This document shows, piece after piece, positions 1-8,994 of a stretch of 64,000 nucleotides of DNA. This DNA is from Streptomyces echinoruber. GTDB taxonomy: Bacteria > Actinomycetota > Actinomycetes > Streptomycetales > Streptomycetaceae. The position numbers and the translations under genes are program-made. The DNA lies in assembly GCF_014651135.1 (NCBI RefSeq), contig NZ_BMWH01000035.1:1-64000 (forward strand). The letters are read 5' to 3'. The notes under the pieces are model-generated. The model was not told the DNA's origin, searched no databases, and saw only the letters and a program-made list of their open reading frames with translations. Each line of letters opens with the position of its first letter. Position 1 is the first letter of the stretch.

Positions 1-79
1 GCGTGACGCGCTTCCCTTCTCCGATGACAGCATCTGGCCCCAGATCATGGAGGAGATCGCCGCCGGTATGTGGTCGTGA
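1..79 (+). CDS. 3' end of an unidentified CDS (cut by window edge)
   Basis: Reading frame 2 is open from the window edge to a TGA at 77-79. It gives the tail RDALPFSDDSIWPQIMEEIA followed by AGMWS. The acidic, Trp-containing helical tail looks like real coding sequence, and the next gene starts 22 nt later with its own ribosome binding site. Because that gene is a SUKH-family immunity protein, this tail could belong to the cognate polymorphic toxin; that is inference from position only. Too little is visible to name a family. Confidence 0.45.
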   Translation, partial: RDALPFSDDSIWPQIMEEIAAGMWS

Positions 80-101
80 CCCCGAACAGAGAGGCCGACA
101 G

Positions 102-689
102 GTGCTCTTCAGCATTGATCATGACACCTTGACGAACACGGCCCTGGTGGAGGAAGCCGTCCGTCTGCCGGAGGCGACGGCCCGGCAGTACGGCTTCACG
201 GGAAAGACGCCGGACTTCCTCGTCCACGTCGGGCTTCCCACCGCCGAACAGTGGGAGTTGTCGTTCGGCCTGCCCGAGGAGTTCAGGCCGGGTTTCCTCT
301 GGGACTGTGCCGCACATGCGGAGCAGGGCTGGAGGACTCCCGACGGGGTCGAAAAGGTCGTAAAAATCGGTGTCTTTCCGATCAACGCTGTCGTGATCGA
401 TCCGGCAACGGGAGTGGTGTACCAGTACACCGAAGGCGGCCAGCAAGTCATCCCGATCCACGGGGATGTCTCGTCACTCGTGAAGACCATGATCTCCTTC
501 CTGGACTACGTCGACTCCTACAACCCCGGCGAGGACGAGGACGACGAGGACATGGGGTACGCACGCCGCAAGCGTGAGGTCGACGCGTTGATGGCCGGCA
601 TCCGCCTCGTCGACCCGCTGCCCTTCTCCCACGAGTACAGCGAGTGGGTCGAGATCTTCGACAACCTCCAAATCCGCATCTACACCTGA
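102..689 (+). CDS. SUKH-4-like immunity protein
   Basis: A 195-residue protein starting with GTG at 102. A purine-rich AGAGAGG at 88-94 gives proper spacing. The in-frame extension upstream to position 3 is Arg/Pro/Ser-rich and not protein-like, and it overlaps the coding tail of the previous gene. The body has the SUKH pattern: an N-terminal segment naming a flexible leader, LPEATARQYGF, FLVHVGLP, an internal strand KIGVFPINAVVIDPATGVVY, and a C-terminal helix with SLVKTMISFLDYV. In SUKH families such proteins neutralise nuclease or deaminase toxins in contact-dependent competition; the partner here is unknown. The acidic loop EDEDDED near residue 150 is unusual for the family. No signal peptide or membrane segment, so cytoplasmic. 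Confidence 0.6.
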   Translation: MLFSIDHDTLTNTALVEEAVRLPEATARQYGFTGKTPDFLVHVGLPTAEQWELSFGLPEEFRPGFLWDCAAHAEQGWRTPDGVEKVVKIGVFPINAVVIDPATGVVYQYTEGGQQVIPIHGDVSSLVKTMISFLDYVDSYNPGEDEDDEDMGYARRKREVDALMAGIRLVDPLPFSHEYSEWVEIFDNLQIRIYT

Positions 690-809
690 CGCCCCATCGG
701 CTCTTCCGGCGGCATCGTCACCGTTCAGCCCGTGCCGAAGCAGCAGGGCCGTGCCTTCCCGCCGGGGCCGGCCGCAGCCGCTGCGGCCGGCCCGCCCTAT
801 GCTGCCGCC

Positions 810-1433
810 GTGGGACTGGACCTCAGCCTGTGCATGGCCGACTGGGGACGGCTGCGCGCCGTTCCGGTCGAGGAGCGGATCCAAGTACTGGACGAGACGA
901 TGTGGCCGTCGGACCTCGACGACGCGTACTACAGCGCGTACGGCTCGGACGGCGGATGGGTGTGGCCCCCGGGCCAGGGTGCGGCATGGTGCGCCGAGTA
1001 CCGCTTCTTCAGCACCAGCGGCTCCTACCGGCCGCATGCCCGTGCCGGTACTGCCTGGGCCGACATGCGGATGCTCGCCGGCGCCTCCCTGCGCGAGGCG
1101 ATGGACGACTTCTTGAAGGGCCTGATCTGGGACGAGGATCCGGCCGAGAACCCCGCGCGGACCGGAGGCGGGGGCTTTTTCCCGCCCCCCGCCGACCGCT
1201 GGCGGCCCTACCTGCTTCTCGTCTGCCCACCCGAGGCGGTCCCCGGCAAGGCCCGCGCCTGGCAGCAGGCCGCACCCTTCCTGGAGGAGCTGCGCGGGCC
1301 CTTCGCCGCGGAGTGCGAGGGCTGGGCCGGACGCCCGGACACCTTCGAGGAGTTCACCACCCTCATCCGCGAATGGGGCGACGTGGTGACAGAGGCCGCC
1401 CGCCGCGGCTGGGGCCTGGTGGGACTGCCCTAG
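810..1433 (+). CDS. Hypothetical protein, 207 residues
   Basis: I do not recognise the family. The GTG at 810 is chosen because the upstream in-frame sequence is an Ala/Pro-rich run typical of intergenic DNA, whereas MGLDLSLCMADWGRLRAVP reads as protein. A later ATG at 834 is an alternative. Features: an acidic N-terminal half rich in Trp and Tyr (DETMWPSDLDDAYYSAY), a Gly-rich loop (TGGGGFFPPP, about residue 120), then amphipathic helices ending in TLIREWGDVVTEAARRGWGL. No signal peptide, membrane segment or cysteine motif is visible. Such single-copy cytoplasmic proteins are common in Streptomyces. The same-strand neighbour is the SUKH gene, but a 120-nt gap separates them. Confidence 0.5.
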   Translation: MGLDLSLCMADWGRLRAVPVEERIQVLDETMWPSDLDDAYYSAYGSDGGWVWPPGQGAAWCAEYRFFSTSGSYRPHARAGTAWADMRMLAGASLREAMDDFLKGLIWDEDPAENPARTGGGGFFPPPADRWRPYLLLVCPPEAVPGKARAWQQAAPFLEELRGPFAAECEGWAGRPDTFEEFTTLIREWGDVVTEAARRGWGLVGLP

Positions 1434-1640
1434 GGACGCACTCGGCACCCCCACCGGGAGCCCTCGGAGCACGTCAGAGCGAACCGGCCGCGAAGACACG
1501 GCATGCCTGACTGTGCGCCATACCCCCATGGACATGGCTCGCGCATGTCGTGACCGCCCCGGTCCGGCTGCTCACCCTGCTCGCCCTGCTCGCCCTGGCC
1601 GTCCTGCGCACCTGGGACCGCGGGCTCTGACTGACCGCCC

Positions 1641-4600
1641 TCACCCCACCCGCCGACTCTCCCCCGGCCCCAGATACGTCGGCTCCAGCCCGCCCGTGTC
1701 GATCAGCAGCCGCTGGACCACCACCGTCGGGTCCACCGTCCAGAACTTCAGGCGGTGGACGCCGGCCGCGTGCACCGTGTGCCTGGTCGCCGTGAGGTTG
1801 ATGTTGTCGGAGGTGTTGCGGGCCCATGCGGTGTTCATCGTGCCGTCGTCCGCGCCGGTGGCGGCGATGATGTCCACCGTCTGCACGGGGGCGTCGTCGA
1901 AGGAGATGCCGTAGCGCAGGCCGCCGCCGGTCGCCACCGCCGGGTTGCGCGGGGAGAGGTACGCCCACACCGTCACCTCGCCCGCCGACAGCAGGGTCAC
2001 GTCGTACTCCAGGCGGGGCGAGGAGCCGCCGGGCGTGCGACGAGGCCCCGTCACCGGCCACGGGGTGACGCCGGCGCCGGTGCGGCCGATCCCCGGCAGG
2101 ACGCGCCACTGCCCCACCGCCCGGTCGTAGTGTGCGGCGTCGATCGCCACGTAGCCGCCCGCCTCGACGAAGCCCCGCAGGCCTCGCCGGGAGGGGTGCT
2201 CGGTGACGCAGGCGACGGTCACCGACTCCCCGGCGCCGGTGACGGTCAGCGTGCCCCGCGCGCGTCCCGCCTGTGCCCGCTCCCAGTCGACGCGCACCTC
2301 CACGCGCACCTGCTGTTCGACGCGGCCCCGCGGGCGGTCCACCACCAGCCATGGCGCGGAGGTCTCGATGCGGTAGTCGAAGGGGGTGCGGCCGCGGTTG
2401 AAGATCTCCACGTACTGCTGCGGGCGCGTCTGGTACGGGCTGAACTCCGGCAGCCGCGCCGGGCGCGGGGAGCCGCCCGGCCACCACTCCCCCGCGTCCT
2501 CGGCGCCGTCCACCGACACCCCGAGTCCGGCCCCGGCGGGCACGTCGATGCGCCGTACCGCGGGGAACAGCACGTCCGGCAGGGCCACGTCGTCCTTCTC
2601 CGGCTGCTGCCAGCCGGCGTTGGGGCCGTAGCGGTCCACGTCGCCGTAGTCGATGTGCGGCTGGGTCTGGAAGCCCTGCCACTTGCCGCCCGCGACGCGG
2701 GAGTTGAAGCGGTCGGCGAGGGCGAGGTCGCGGGCCAGGCCCGCCTCGGCGGCCGCCGCGCGGTCGTTGGTGGCCGCCCGGCCCTGCGCCGCGTACAGCA
2801 GGTTGGTGAACTCCGCCTCGCGCAGCGCGTACAGGTTCGCCGTCGCCCCGACCTCGTAGCCGACCAGCTCGAACCACGCGTCCTGCAGCGCGGACGGCAG
2901 CCGCCACGCGATCCGGTCGGCCCGCCCGGCCAGCTCCTGCCACTCGGCGGTCACCCGCTCCAGCTCGCGGTGGGCGAAGTAGAACGGGGTCTGCCGGTCG
3001 TCGTAGACCACCTCGCCGTCGGCCAGGGTGATCCGCCGGTTGAGCAGTTCGGGTTTGCGGCGGGCCTGGAGGCGGCCGTAGTCGGCGAGGAGGGAGGCGA
3101 TGGCCTTCGCCTGCCGCTCGCCGAAGTTCTGGCGGGCGTAGCGGCGCTCCCACTCGTCCAGGTCGTCGACGTCCCAGCGGTCGGGGTTCCAGGCGTACGT
3201 CAGGAAGAACTCCGTGGGCAGCTCGTTGCCCTTCAGGTCGCCGACGTTGGCCACCCACAGGCCGTGGTTGCCGTGGGCGTGGGCCTGGTGGAGCTGGTCC
3301 CAGGTGGTGCGGAGGTTGGCGGTGTCGACCCACTTGTAGTTGCGGCCCACGCCGACGTAGTCGAAGTGGTAGTAGAGGCCGTAGCCGCCGGAGCGCGCCG
3401 GTTCCGCGGGGTCGGGGTGCTTGCGGATGTTGCCCCAGTTGTCGTCGGTGAGGACGACCGTGACGTCGTCGGGGGCGCGCAGGCCGCGGTCCCAGTAGCG
3501 CTGCACCTCCTTGTACAGCGTCCACACCTGGGGTGTCTCGGCCGCCGGCTTGCCCGTGACCTCCTCGATGATCTGCCGCTGGGTGGCGATGATCTCCCGC
3601 ATCAGCTCGATGCCGTCGCCGTCGGGCAGGCCGGTGTCGCCGTTGCCGCGCATGCCGAGGGTGACCACGCCCTCGAAACCCTGGTCCACCATGCGCTGGA
3701 TGCCGGCGCGCCAATAGGCCTTGACGGCCTCGGCGTTGCGGCGGAACGACCATGCGCCGTTGCCGCCGTAGGGGTCGCGGCCGCCGGACGCGTGCCGGTT
3801 CCACTCCTCGATGCCGCGCATCATCGGCGCCTCGTGCGAGGTGCCCATGACGATGCCGTACTCGGCGGCCCGCCGGTGGTTGTCGGGGTCGTCCTCGGCG
3901 AAGGCCCGGCCCCACACCGCCGGCCACAGGTAGTTGCCCTTGAGGCGCAGCAGGAGTTCGAAAACCTTGGCGTAGAAGTCGGCGGTGAAGCCGCCGGGGT
4001 GACCGGGTGCCTTGCCGGGGCCGAAGTGGCGCGGCGCCCAGGTGCCGAGGGCCGGGTTCTCGTCGTTGATGAAGATCCCGCGGTACTTCACGGCGGGCGT
4101 GCCCTGGGTGTACCGGCCGGGCAGGATCCACACGCCGTCGCGGCGCGGCGGCGGCACGTCGTCCCACCAGTGCCAGGGCGAGACGCCGAGGCCGTACGAC
4201 ACGTCGTACGCGCCGAAGATCGTGCCACGCGGGTCGCTGCCCGCCACCACCAGCGCCCGCTCCACGCCCGGCATCGGGTGCTCGACCACCGTCTGCAGCG
4301 ATGTCTCCCACCTGCCGCGCACCCCGGTGACGTCCAGTTTCCCGGCCTCGATCAGGCCGTCGACGAGCGGGCTGCGGCCGATGGTGCCGACCAGCACCGC
4401 CGTGCGGGCCACGGTGTCGCCGGGGCGGACGCCGGTGACCCGCTCGATGTCGGCGCGCAGGTCCCGCGCCGCCCGGACCACGCCGGGGTGGTCCCGGTCG
4501 CCGACCACGACCGGGGCGCCGGTCAGCGGGAACGCGCCGGGCGCGGGGGTGAAGGAGACGTACGCCCCCGGATCGACGACCCGGAGCGCGGCCGGTCCGC

Positions 4601-4742
4601 GCGCCGTCGCGTCCTGAGCCGCCTCCCGCGCCGCGTCCTGTTCCGCGCCCCGGGCCCGTGCGGCCCCGGTCAGGCCGGACAGGACCGGCGCGGCGGCGAC
4701 GCCGGCGCCGAGCACGGTGCGACGGCTGACGTTCCCAGACAT
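1641..4742 (-). CDS. Secreted glycoside hydrolase family 115 (xylan alpha-1,2-glucuronidase)
   Basis: A 1033-residue enzyme, likely removing (4-O-methyl)glucuronic acid side chains from xylan outside the cell. The start at 4742 (MSGNVSRRTVLGAGVAAAP) gives a twin-arginine type signal peptide with an RR motif and Ala-rich h-region, preceded by GGAGGGG; longer in-frame starts are upstream of this ribosome binding site. GH115 hallmarks are in order: an N-terminal Rossmann-like domain (AVLVGTIGRSPLVDGLI), the barrel with FINDENPALGTWAP, the ALTERNATE-strand segment VVLTDDNWGNIRKHPDP, YYHFDYVGVGRNYKW, and WVANVGDLKGNELP followed by FFLTYAWNPDRW. The C-terminal 250 residues form beta-rich accessory domains, as usual in the family. 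It stands alone, convergent with nothing, and downstream of the tuf terminator. Assignment is by motif recognition; substrate preference is inferred from the family. Confidence 0.85.
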   Translation of the reverse strand: MSGNVSRRTVLGAGVAAAPVLSGLTGAARARGAEQDAAREAAQDATARGPAALRVVDPGAYVSFTPAPGAFPLTGAPVVVGDRDHPGVVRAARDLRADIERVTGVRPGDTVARTAVLVGTIGRSPLVDGLIEAGKLDVTGVRGRWETSLQTVVEHPMPGVERALVVAGSDPRGTIFGAYDVSYGLGVSPWHWWDDVPPPRRDGVWILPGRYTQGTPAVKYRGIFINDENPALGTWAPRHFGPGKAPGHPGGFTADFYAKVFELLLRLKGNYLWPAVWGRAFAEDDPDNHRRAAEYGIVMGTSHEAPMMRGIEEWNRHASGGRDPYGGNGAWSFRRNAEAVKAYWRAGIQRMVDQGFEGVVTLGMRGNGDTGLPDGDGIELMREIIATQRQIIEEVTGKPAAETPQVWTLYKEVQRYWDRGLRAPDDVTVVLTDDNWGNIRKHPDPAEPARSGGYGLYYHFDYVGVGRNYKWVDTANLRTTWDQLHQAHAHGNHGLWVANVGDLKGNELPTEFFLTYAWNPDRWDVDDLDEWERRYARQNFGERQAKAIASLLADYGRLQARRKPELLNRRITLADGEVVYDDRQTPFYFAHRELERVTAEWQELAGRADRIAWRLPSALQDAWFELVGYEVGATANLYALREAEFTNLLYAAQGRAATNDRAAAAEAGLARDLALADRFNSRVAGGKWQGFQTQPHIDYGDVDRYGPNAGWQQPEKDDVALPDVLFPAVRRIDVPAGAGLGVSVDGAEDAGEWWPGGSPRPARLPEFSPYQTRPQQYVEIFNRGRTPFDYRIETSAPWLVVDRPRGRVEQQVRVEVRVDWERAQAGRARGTLTVTGAGESVTVACVTEHPSRRGLRGFVEAGGYVAIDAAHYDRAVGQWRVLPGIGRTGAGVTPWPVTGPRRTPGGSSPRLEYDVTLLSAGEVTVWAYLSPRNPAVATGGGLRYGISFDDAPVQTVDIIAATGADDGTMNTAWARNTSDNINLTATRHTVHAAGVHRLKFWTVDPTVVVQRLLIDTGGLEPTYLGPGESRRVG

Positions 4743-4901
4743 GGCTGAGCCCCTCCACCCGAATTTGGTCAGCGGCATGACAAATAGTGGAGGGGGTGAC
4801 CGGCGGGGGGAACGGGTCGTGCGCGACGAATAGTTTCGACCCACGCGCCCAGGGCCGCAGGCCGACGGAGGCATCCTCGGCCGTACATGCGAGCCGTACA
4901 T

Positions 4902-4974
4902 GCGAAGAGGCCCGCACGACCTCCCGGCCGTACACGCGAAGAGGCCCGCACGACCTCCCGGCCGTGCGGGCCTC
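4902..4974 (-). terminator. tuf terminator with a duplicated arm
   Basis: Downstream of tuf, the stem GAGGCCCGCACG (4941-4952) pairs perfectly with CGTGCGGGCCTC (4963-4974) around a 10-nt loop. This is a typical Streptomyces U-poor terminator. A 30-nt stretch containing the left arm and loop occurs twice (4902-4931 and 4936-4965, period 34), so two mutually exclusive stems could use the single right arm. Between this and the GH115 start (4743-4901) I see only spacer and the GH115 ribosome binding site. Confidence 0.75.
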
Positions 4975-5006
4975 CTCAGGTCAGGCGACCTCGAAGCAGG
5001 CGGACC

Positions 5007-6200
5007 TTACTTCAGGATCTTGGTGACCTGGCCGGCGCCCACCGTGCGGCCACCCTCGCGGATGGCGAACTTCAGGCCCTCCTCCATGGCGACGGGCTGG
5101 ATCAGCTCGACGCGCATCTCGGTGTTGTCGCCCGGCATGACCATCTCGGTGCCCTCGGGGAGGTGCACGACACCGGTCACGTCAGTCGTACGGAAGTAGA
5201 ACTGCGGGCGGTAGTTGTTGAAGAACGGGGTGTGGCGGCCACCCTCGTCCTTCGACAGGATGTAGGCCTGGGCCTCGAACTCGGTGTGCGGGGTGACCGA
5301 ACCCGGCTTGATGACACACTGACCGCGCTCGACGTCCTCGCGCTTGATACCGCGAAGCAGCAGACCGACGTTCTCACCGGCCTGACCCTCGTCCAGCAGC
5401 TTACGGAACATCTCGATGCCCGTAACCGTGGTCTTGGTCTTCTCTTCCTTGATGCCGATGATCTCGACTTCCTCGTTCACCTTGAGGACACCGCGCTCGA
5501 TACGGCCGGTGACGACCGTACCGCGACCGGTGATGGTGAAGACGTCCTCGATCGGCATGAGGAACGGCTTGTCCGTCTCGCGGGTCGGCTCCGGGATGGA
5601 CTCGTCGACGGCCTTCATCAGGTCCAGAACCGACTGGGTCCACTTCTCGTCGCCCTCGAGGGCCTTCAGAGCGGAGACGCGCACGACCGGGACGTCGTCG
5701 CCCGGGAACTCGTACTCGGTCAGCAGCTCACGGACCTCGAGCTCGACGAGCTCCATGATCTCCTCGTCGTCGACCATGTCCGCCTTGTTCAGGGCGACGA
5801 CGATGTAGGGAACGCCGACCTGGCGGGCCAGGAGCACGTGCTCCTTGGTCTGCGGCATCGGGCCGTCGGTCGCGGCGACCACCAGGATCGCGCCGTCCAT
5901 CTGGGCGGCACCGGTGATCATGTTCTTGATGTAGTCCGCGTGGCCCGGGCAGTCGACGTGGGCGTAGTGACGCGTCTCGGTCTGGTACTCGACGTGCGCG
6001 ATGGAGATGGTGATACCGCGCTGACGCTCCTCGGGCGCCTTGTCGATGTTGTCGAACGGGGTGGCCTCGTTCAGGTCCGGGTACGCGTCGTGGAGCACCT
6101 TCGTGATGGCCGCGGTAAGAGTGGTCTTACCGTGGTCGATGTGACCGATGGTGCCGATGTTGACGTGCGGCTTAGTCCGCTCGAACTTCGCCTTCGCCAC
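5007..6200 (-). CDS. tuf: Translation elongation factor Tu
   Basis: A 397-residue GTPase delivering aminoacyl-tRNA to the ribosome. The start is the GTG at 6200 (MAKAKFERTKPHVNIGTIGH), with AGGAGG 8 nt upstream; the open frame further upstream is not EF-Tu. G motifs: P-loop GHIDHGKT near residue 19, DCPGHADY near 81, NKADMVDD near 136, and SALKALEG near 174. Domains 2 and 3 are complete and end in GAGQVTKILK. It is the last gene of the str operon, 155 nt after fusA. A strong stem-loop separates them, and a dedicated terminator follows. Length and sequence are standard for Streptomyces EF-Tu1. Confidence 0.98.
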   Translation of the reverse strand: MAKAKFERTKPHVNIGTIGHIDHGKTTLTAAITKVLHDAYPDLNEATPFDNIDKAPEERQRGITISIAHVEYQTETRHYAHVDCPGHADYIKNMITGAAQMDGAILVVAATDGPMPQTKEHVLLARQVGVPYIVVALNKADMVDDEEIMELVELEVRELLTEYEFPGDDVPVVRVSALKALEGDEKWTQSVLDLMKAVDESIPEPTRETDKPFLMPIEDVFTITGRGTVVTGRIERGVLKVNEEVEIIGIKEEKTKTTVTGIEMFRKLLDEGQAGENVGLLLRGIKREDVERGQCVIKPGSVTPHTEFEAQAYILSKDEGGRHTPFFNNYRPQFYFRTTDVTGVVHLPEGTEMVMPGDNTEMRVELIQPVAMEEGLKFAIREGGRTVGAGQVTKILK

Positions 6201-6279
6201 TGGGGTCCTCCTGTGGAGTGGTTCTGTACGCCTTACTTCATCGGCGCCAGGTGATCTTTGCTGGATGGCCCGGATCCCC

Positions 6280-6312
6280 GGGGCAAACCCCGCAAAAGCG
6301 GGTGTTTGCCCC
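6280..6312 (-). promoter_or_regulatory. fusA-tuf intercistronic stem-loop
   Basis: GGGGCAAACCCCGC (6280-6293), an AAAA loop, then GCGGGTGTTTGCCCC (6298-6312) form a 14-bp stem with one bulged T. It sits 43 nt after the fusA stop and about 80 nt before the tuf ribosome binding site. There is no U-run, so it may act as a partial terminator, an RNA-processing site or an mRNA stabiliser that sets the EF-G to EF-Tu ratio. In Streptomyces tuf is also known to be transcribed from its own promoter near here; I could not place a convincing -35/-10 pair. Confidence 0.6.
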
Positions 6313-6355
6313 ACGAGGCTCCGGAGTCAAGCCTACGGCGTATGAACGCGGAGCG

Positions 6356-8482
6356 TTACTCGCCCTTGGCCTTCGCGATGATCTCCTCGGCGACGTTCCG
6401 CGGAACCTCGGCGTAGGAGTCGAACTGCATCGAGTAGCTCGCGCGACCCGACGTCTTGCTGCGGAGGTCTCCGACGTAGCCGAACATCTCCGAGAGGGGC
6501 ACGAGGCCCTTCACGACGCGGGCACCGGCCCGCTCCTCCATGGCCTGGATCTGGCCACGGCGGGAGTTGATGTCGCCGACGACCTCACCCATGTACTCCT
6601 CGGGCGTGGTGACCTCGACGGCCATCATCGGCTCGAGCAGCACGGGGCTGGCCTTCTTCGCGGCCTCCTTGAAGGCCTGCGAACCAGCGATCTTGAACGC
6701 GAGTTCGGAGGAGTCGACCTCGTGGTACGCACCGTCGAGCAGCTTCACGCGCACGCCGGTCATCTCGTAGCCGGCGAGGACACCGAACTGCATGGCCTCC
6801 TGGCAACCGGCGTCCACCGAGGGGATGTACTCCTTCGGGATACGGCCACCGGTGACCTGGTTGACGAACTCGTACGAGGTGTCGCCGCCCTCGATCGGCT
6901 CGATCGAGATGATCACCCTACCGAACTGACCGCTACCACCGGTCTGCTTCTTGTGGGTGTACTCGACCTTCTCGACCGCCTTGCGGATGGTCTCGCGGTA
7001 CGCGACCTGCGGCTTGCCGACGTTGGCCTCGACCTTGAACTCCCGGCGCATGCGGTCGACCAGCACCTCCAGGTGCAGCTCGCCCATGCCGCCGATGATG
7101 GTCTGGCCGGTCTCCTCGTCCGCGTGGACCTGGAAGGACGGGTCCTCCTCGGCCAGGCGCTGGATCGCGACGGACAGCTTCTCCTGGTCGCCCTTGGACT
7201 TGGGCTCGATGGCGACCTGGATGACCGGCGCCGGGAAGTCCATGGACTCCAGGATCACCGGGGCCTTGTCGTCGCAGAGCGTCTCACCGGTGGTGGTGAC
7301 CTTCAGGCCCATGACGGCGACGATGTCGCCGGCGCCCACCGAGTCGATCTCCTCACGCTTGTTGGCGTGCATGCGGTAGATCTTGCCGATGCGCTCCTTC
7401 TTGCCCTTGACGGAGTTCAGCACCTGGGTGCCGGACTCCAGGCGGCCGGAGTACACGCGGACGAAGGTGAGCTTGCCCAGGTGCGGGTCGCTCATGATCT
7501 TGAACGCCAGCGCGGACAGCGGCTCCTCGTCGGAGGGCTTGCGCTTGATGACCTCCTCCGGGTCACCGATGGCGTGGCCCTCGATGGCCTCGATGTCGAC
7601 GGGGGAGGGCAGGTAGCGCACGACCGCGTCGAGCAGGGGCTGAACGCCCTTGTTCTTGAAGGCGGTGCCGCAGAAGACCGGGGTGACCGTGGTCCCCTGG
7701 CCCTTGCCGGAGGCGATGGTGATACGGCGGATCGCCGCGTACAGCTGCTCCTCGGTGGGCTCCTGGCCCTCCAGGTACAGCTCCATCATCTCGTCGTCGT
7801 TCTCGGCGACGGCCTCCAGCAGCTTGCCGCGCCACTCCTCGGCGGCCTCGGCGTGGGTGGCCGGGATGTCGACGACGTCGTACATCTCGCCCTTGGTCGC
7901 CTCCGGGGACCAGACCAGGGCCTTCATGCGGACCAGGTCCACGACGCCCTTGAAGTCGGCCTCGGCGCCGATGGGCAGCTGCATGACCAGCGGCTGCGCA
8001 CCCAGGCGGTCGGCGATCATGTCGACGCAGCGGTGGAACTCGGCACCGGTGCGGTCGAGCTTGTTGACGAAGCAGATCCGCGGGACGCCGTAGCGGTCGG
8101 CCTGGCGCCACACGGTCTCGGACTGGGGCTCGACGCCGGCCACACCGTCGAACACCGTCACGGCACCGTCGAGGACACGCAGGGAGCGCTCCACCTCGAC
8201 GGTGAAGTCCACGTGACCCGGGGTGTCGATGATGTTGATCGTGTGGTCGACGTCGTCCACCGACCAGTGACAGGTGGTGGCAGCAGAGGTGATCGTGATG
8301 CCACGCTCCTGCTCCTGCTCCATCCAGTCCATGGTGGCGGCGCCGTCGTGGACCTCACCGATCTTGTACGAGACACCGGTGTAGAACAGGATCCGCTCGG
8401 TGGTCGTCGTCTTGCCCGCGTCGATGTGGGCCATGATCCCGATGTTGCGGACCCTGGCCAGGTCAAGCGAAGTGGTAGCCAT
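6356..8482 (-). CDS. fusA: Translation elongation factor G
   Basis: A 708-residue GTPase that drives ribosomal translocation. Start MATTSLDLARVRNIGIMAHI at 8482. The P-loop AHIDAGKTTTTERIL is at about residue 18, GHVDFTVEVERSLRVLDGAV near 90 (switch II DTPGH), and NKLDRTGA near 144. Domain II follows the GTPase domain, then domain III (EDPSFQVHADEETGQTIIGG), domain IV with the GGSGQFGRVIISIEP signature, and domain V ending in AKAKGE. Length is normal. It lies 39 nt downstream of rpsG in the str operon and shares its transcription. No fusidic-acid type substitution was searched for in detail. Confidence 0.98.
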   Translation of the reverse strand: MATTSLDLARVRNIGIMAHIDAGKTTTTERILFYTGVSYKIGEVHDGAATMDWMEQEQERGITITSAATTCHWSVDDVDHTINIIDTPGHVDFTVEVERSLRVLDGAVTVFDGVAGVEPQSETVWRQADRYGVPRICFVNKLDRTGAEFHRCVDMIADRLGAQPLVMQLPIGAEADFKGVVDLVRMKALVWSPEATKGEMYDVVDIPATHAEAAEEWRGKLLEAVAENDDEMMELYLEGQEPTEEQLYAAIRRITIASGKGQGTTVTPVFCGTAFKNKGVQPLLDAVVRYLPSPVDIEAIEGHAIGDPEEVIKRKPSDEEPLSALAFKIMSDPHLGKLTFVRVYSGRLESGTQVLNSVKGKKERIGKIYRMHANKREEIDSVGAGDIVAVMGLKVTTTGETLCDDKAPVILESMDFPAPVIQVAIEPKSKGDQEKLSVAIQRLAEEDPSFQVHADEETGQTIIGGMGELHLEVLVDRMRREFKVEANVGKPQVAYRETIRKAVEKVEYTHKKQTGGSGQFGRVIISIEPIEGGDTSYEFVNQVTGGRIPKEYIPSVDAGCQEAMQFGVLAGYEMTGVRVKLLDGAYHEVDSSELAFKIAGSQAFKEAAKKASPVLLEPMMAVEVTTPEEYMGEVVGDINSRRGQIQAMEERAGARVVKGLVPLSEMFGYVGDLRSKTSGRASYSMQFDSYAEVPRNVAEEIIAKAKGE

Positions 8483-8521
8483 AAGGCTTTCGTCTTCTCT
8501 CGGTTCTCGATGGGGGTGCGA

Positions 8522-8992
8522 CTACCAGCGGTAGTGCGCGAAGGCCTTGTTGGACTCGGCCATCTTGTGCGTGTCCTCGCGCTTCTTCACGGCGGCGCCG
8601 AGGCCGTTGGAGGCGTCGAGCAGCTCGTTCATCAGACGCTCGGTCATCGTCTTCTCACGGCGGGCGCGGGCGTAGCCGACCAGCCACCGCAGCGCGAGGG
8701 TGTTGGCACGGCCGGGCTTGACCTCGACCGGCACCTGGTAGGTGGCACCACCGACGCGGCGGGACTTCACCTCGAGGGTGGGCTTGATGTTCTCGAGAGC
8801 ACGCTTGAGGGTGACGACCGGGTCGTTGCCGGTCTTCTCGCGCAGGCCCTCCATGGCGCCGTACACGATGCGCTCGGCGGTGGAGCGCTTGCCGTTGAGC
8901 AGCACCTTGTTGATCAGCGACGTGACCAGAGGAGAGCCGTAGACCGGGTCGACGTGAACCGGACGCTTCGGGGCGGGGCCCTTACGAGGCAT
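8522..8992 (-). CDS. rpsG: 30S ribosomal protein S7
   Basis: A 156-residue primary 16S rRNA-binding protein that nucleates the 30S head. Start MPRKGPAPKRPVHVDPVYGS, then SLINKVLLNGKRSTAERIVY and the beta-hairpin GGATYQVPVEV, ending in AFAHYRW. It starts 2 nt after the rpsL stop, consistent with translational coupling. In other bacteria S7 autoregulates the str operon by binding the S12-S7 intercistronic region; the 2-nt spacer here leaves no room for the E. coli type structure. Confidence 0.98.
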   Translation of the reverse strand: MPRKGPAPKRPVHVDPVYGSPLVTSLINKVLLNGKRSTAERIVYGAMEGLREKTGNDPVVTLKRALENIKPTLEVKSRRVGGATYQVPVEVKPGRANTLALRWLVGYARARREKTMTERLMNELLDASNGLGAAVKKREDTHKMAESNKAFAHYRW

Positions 8993-8994
8993 TC

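Noticed and set aside
1474..4935. Long open frames in other phases across the GH115 gene
   Set aside because: Composition is Arg/Pro/Gly-rich, typical of shadow frames in high-GC DNA; GH115 motifs are all in one frame.
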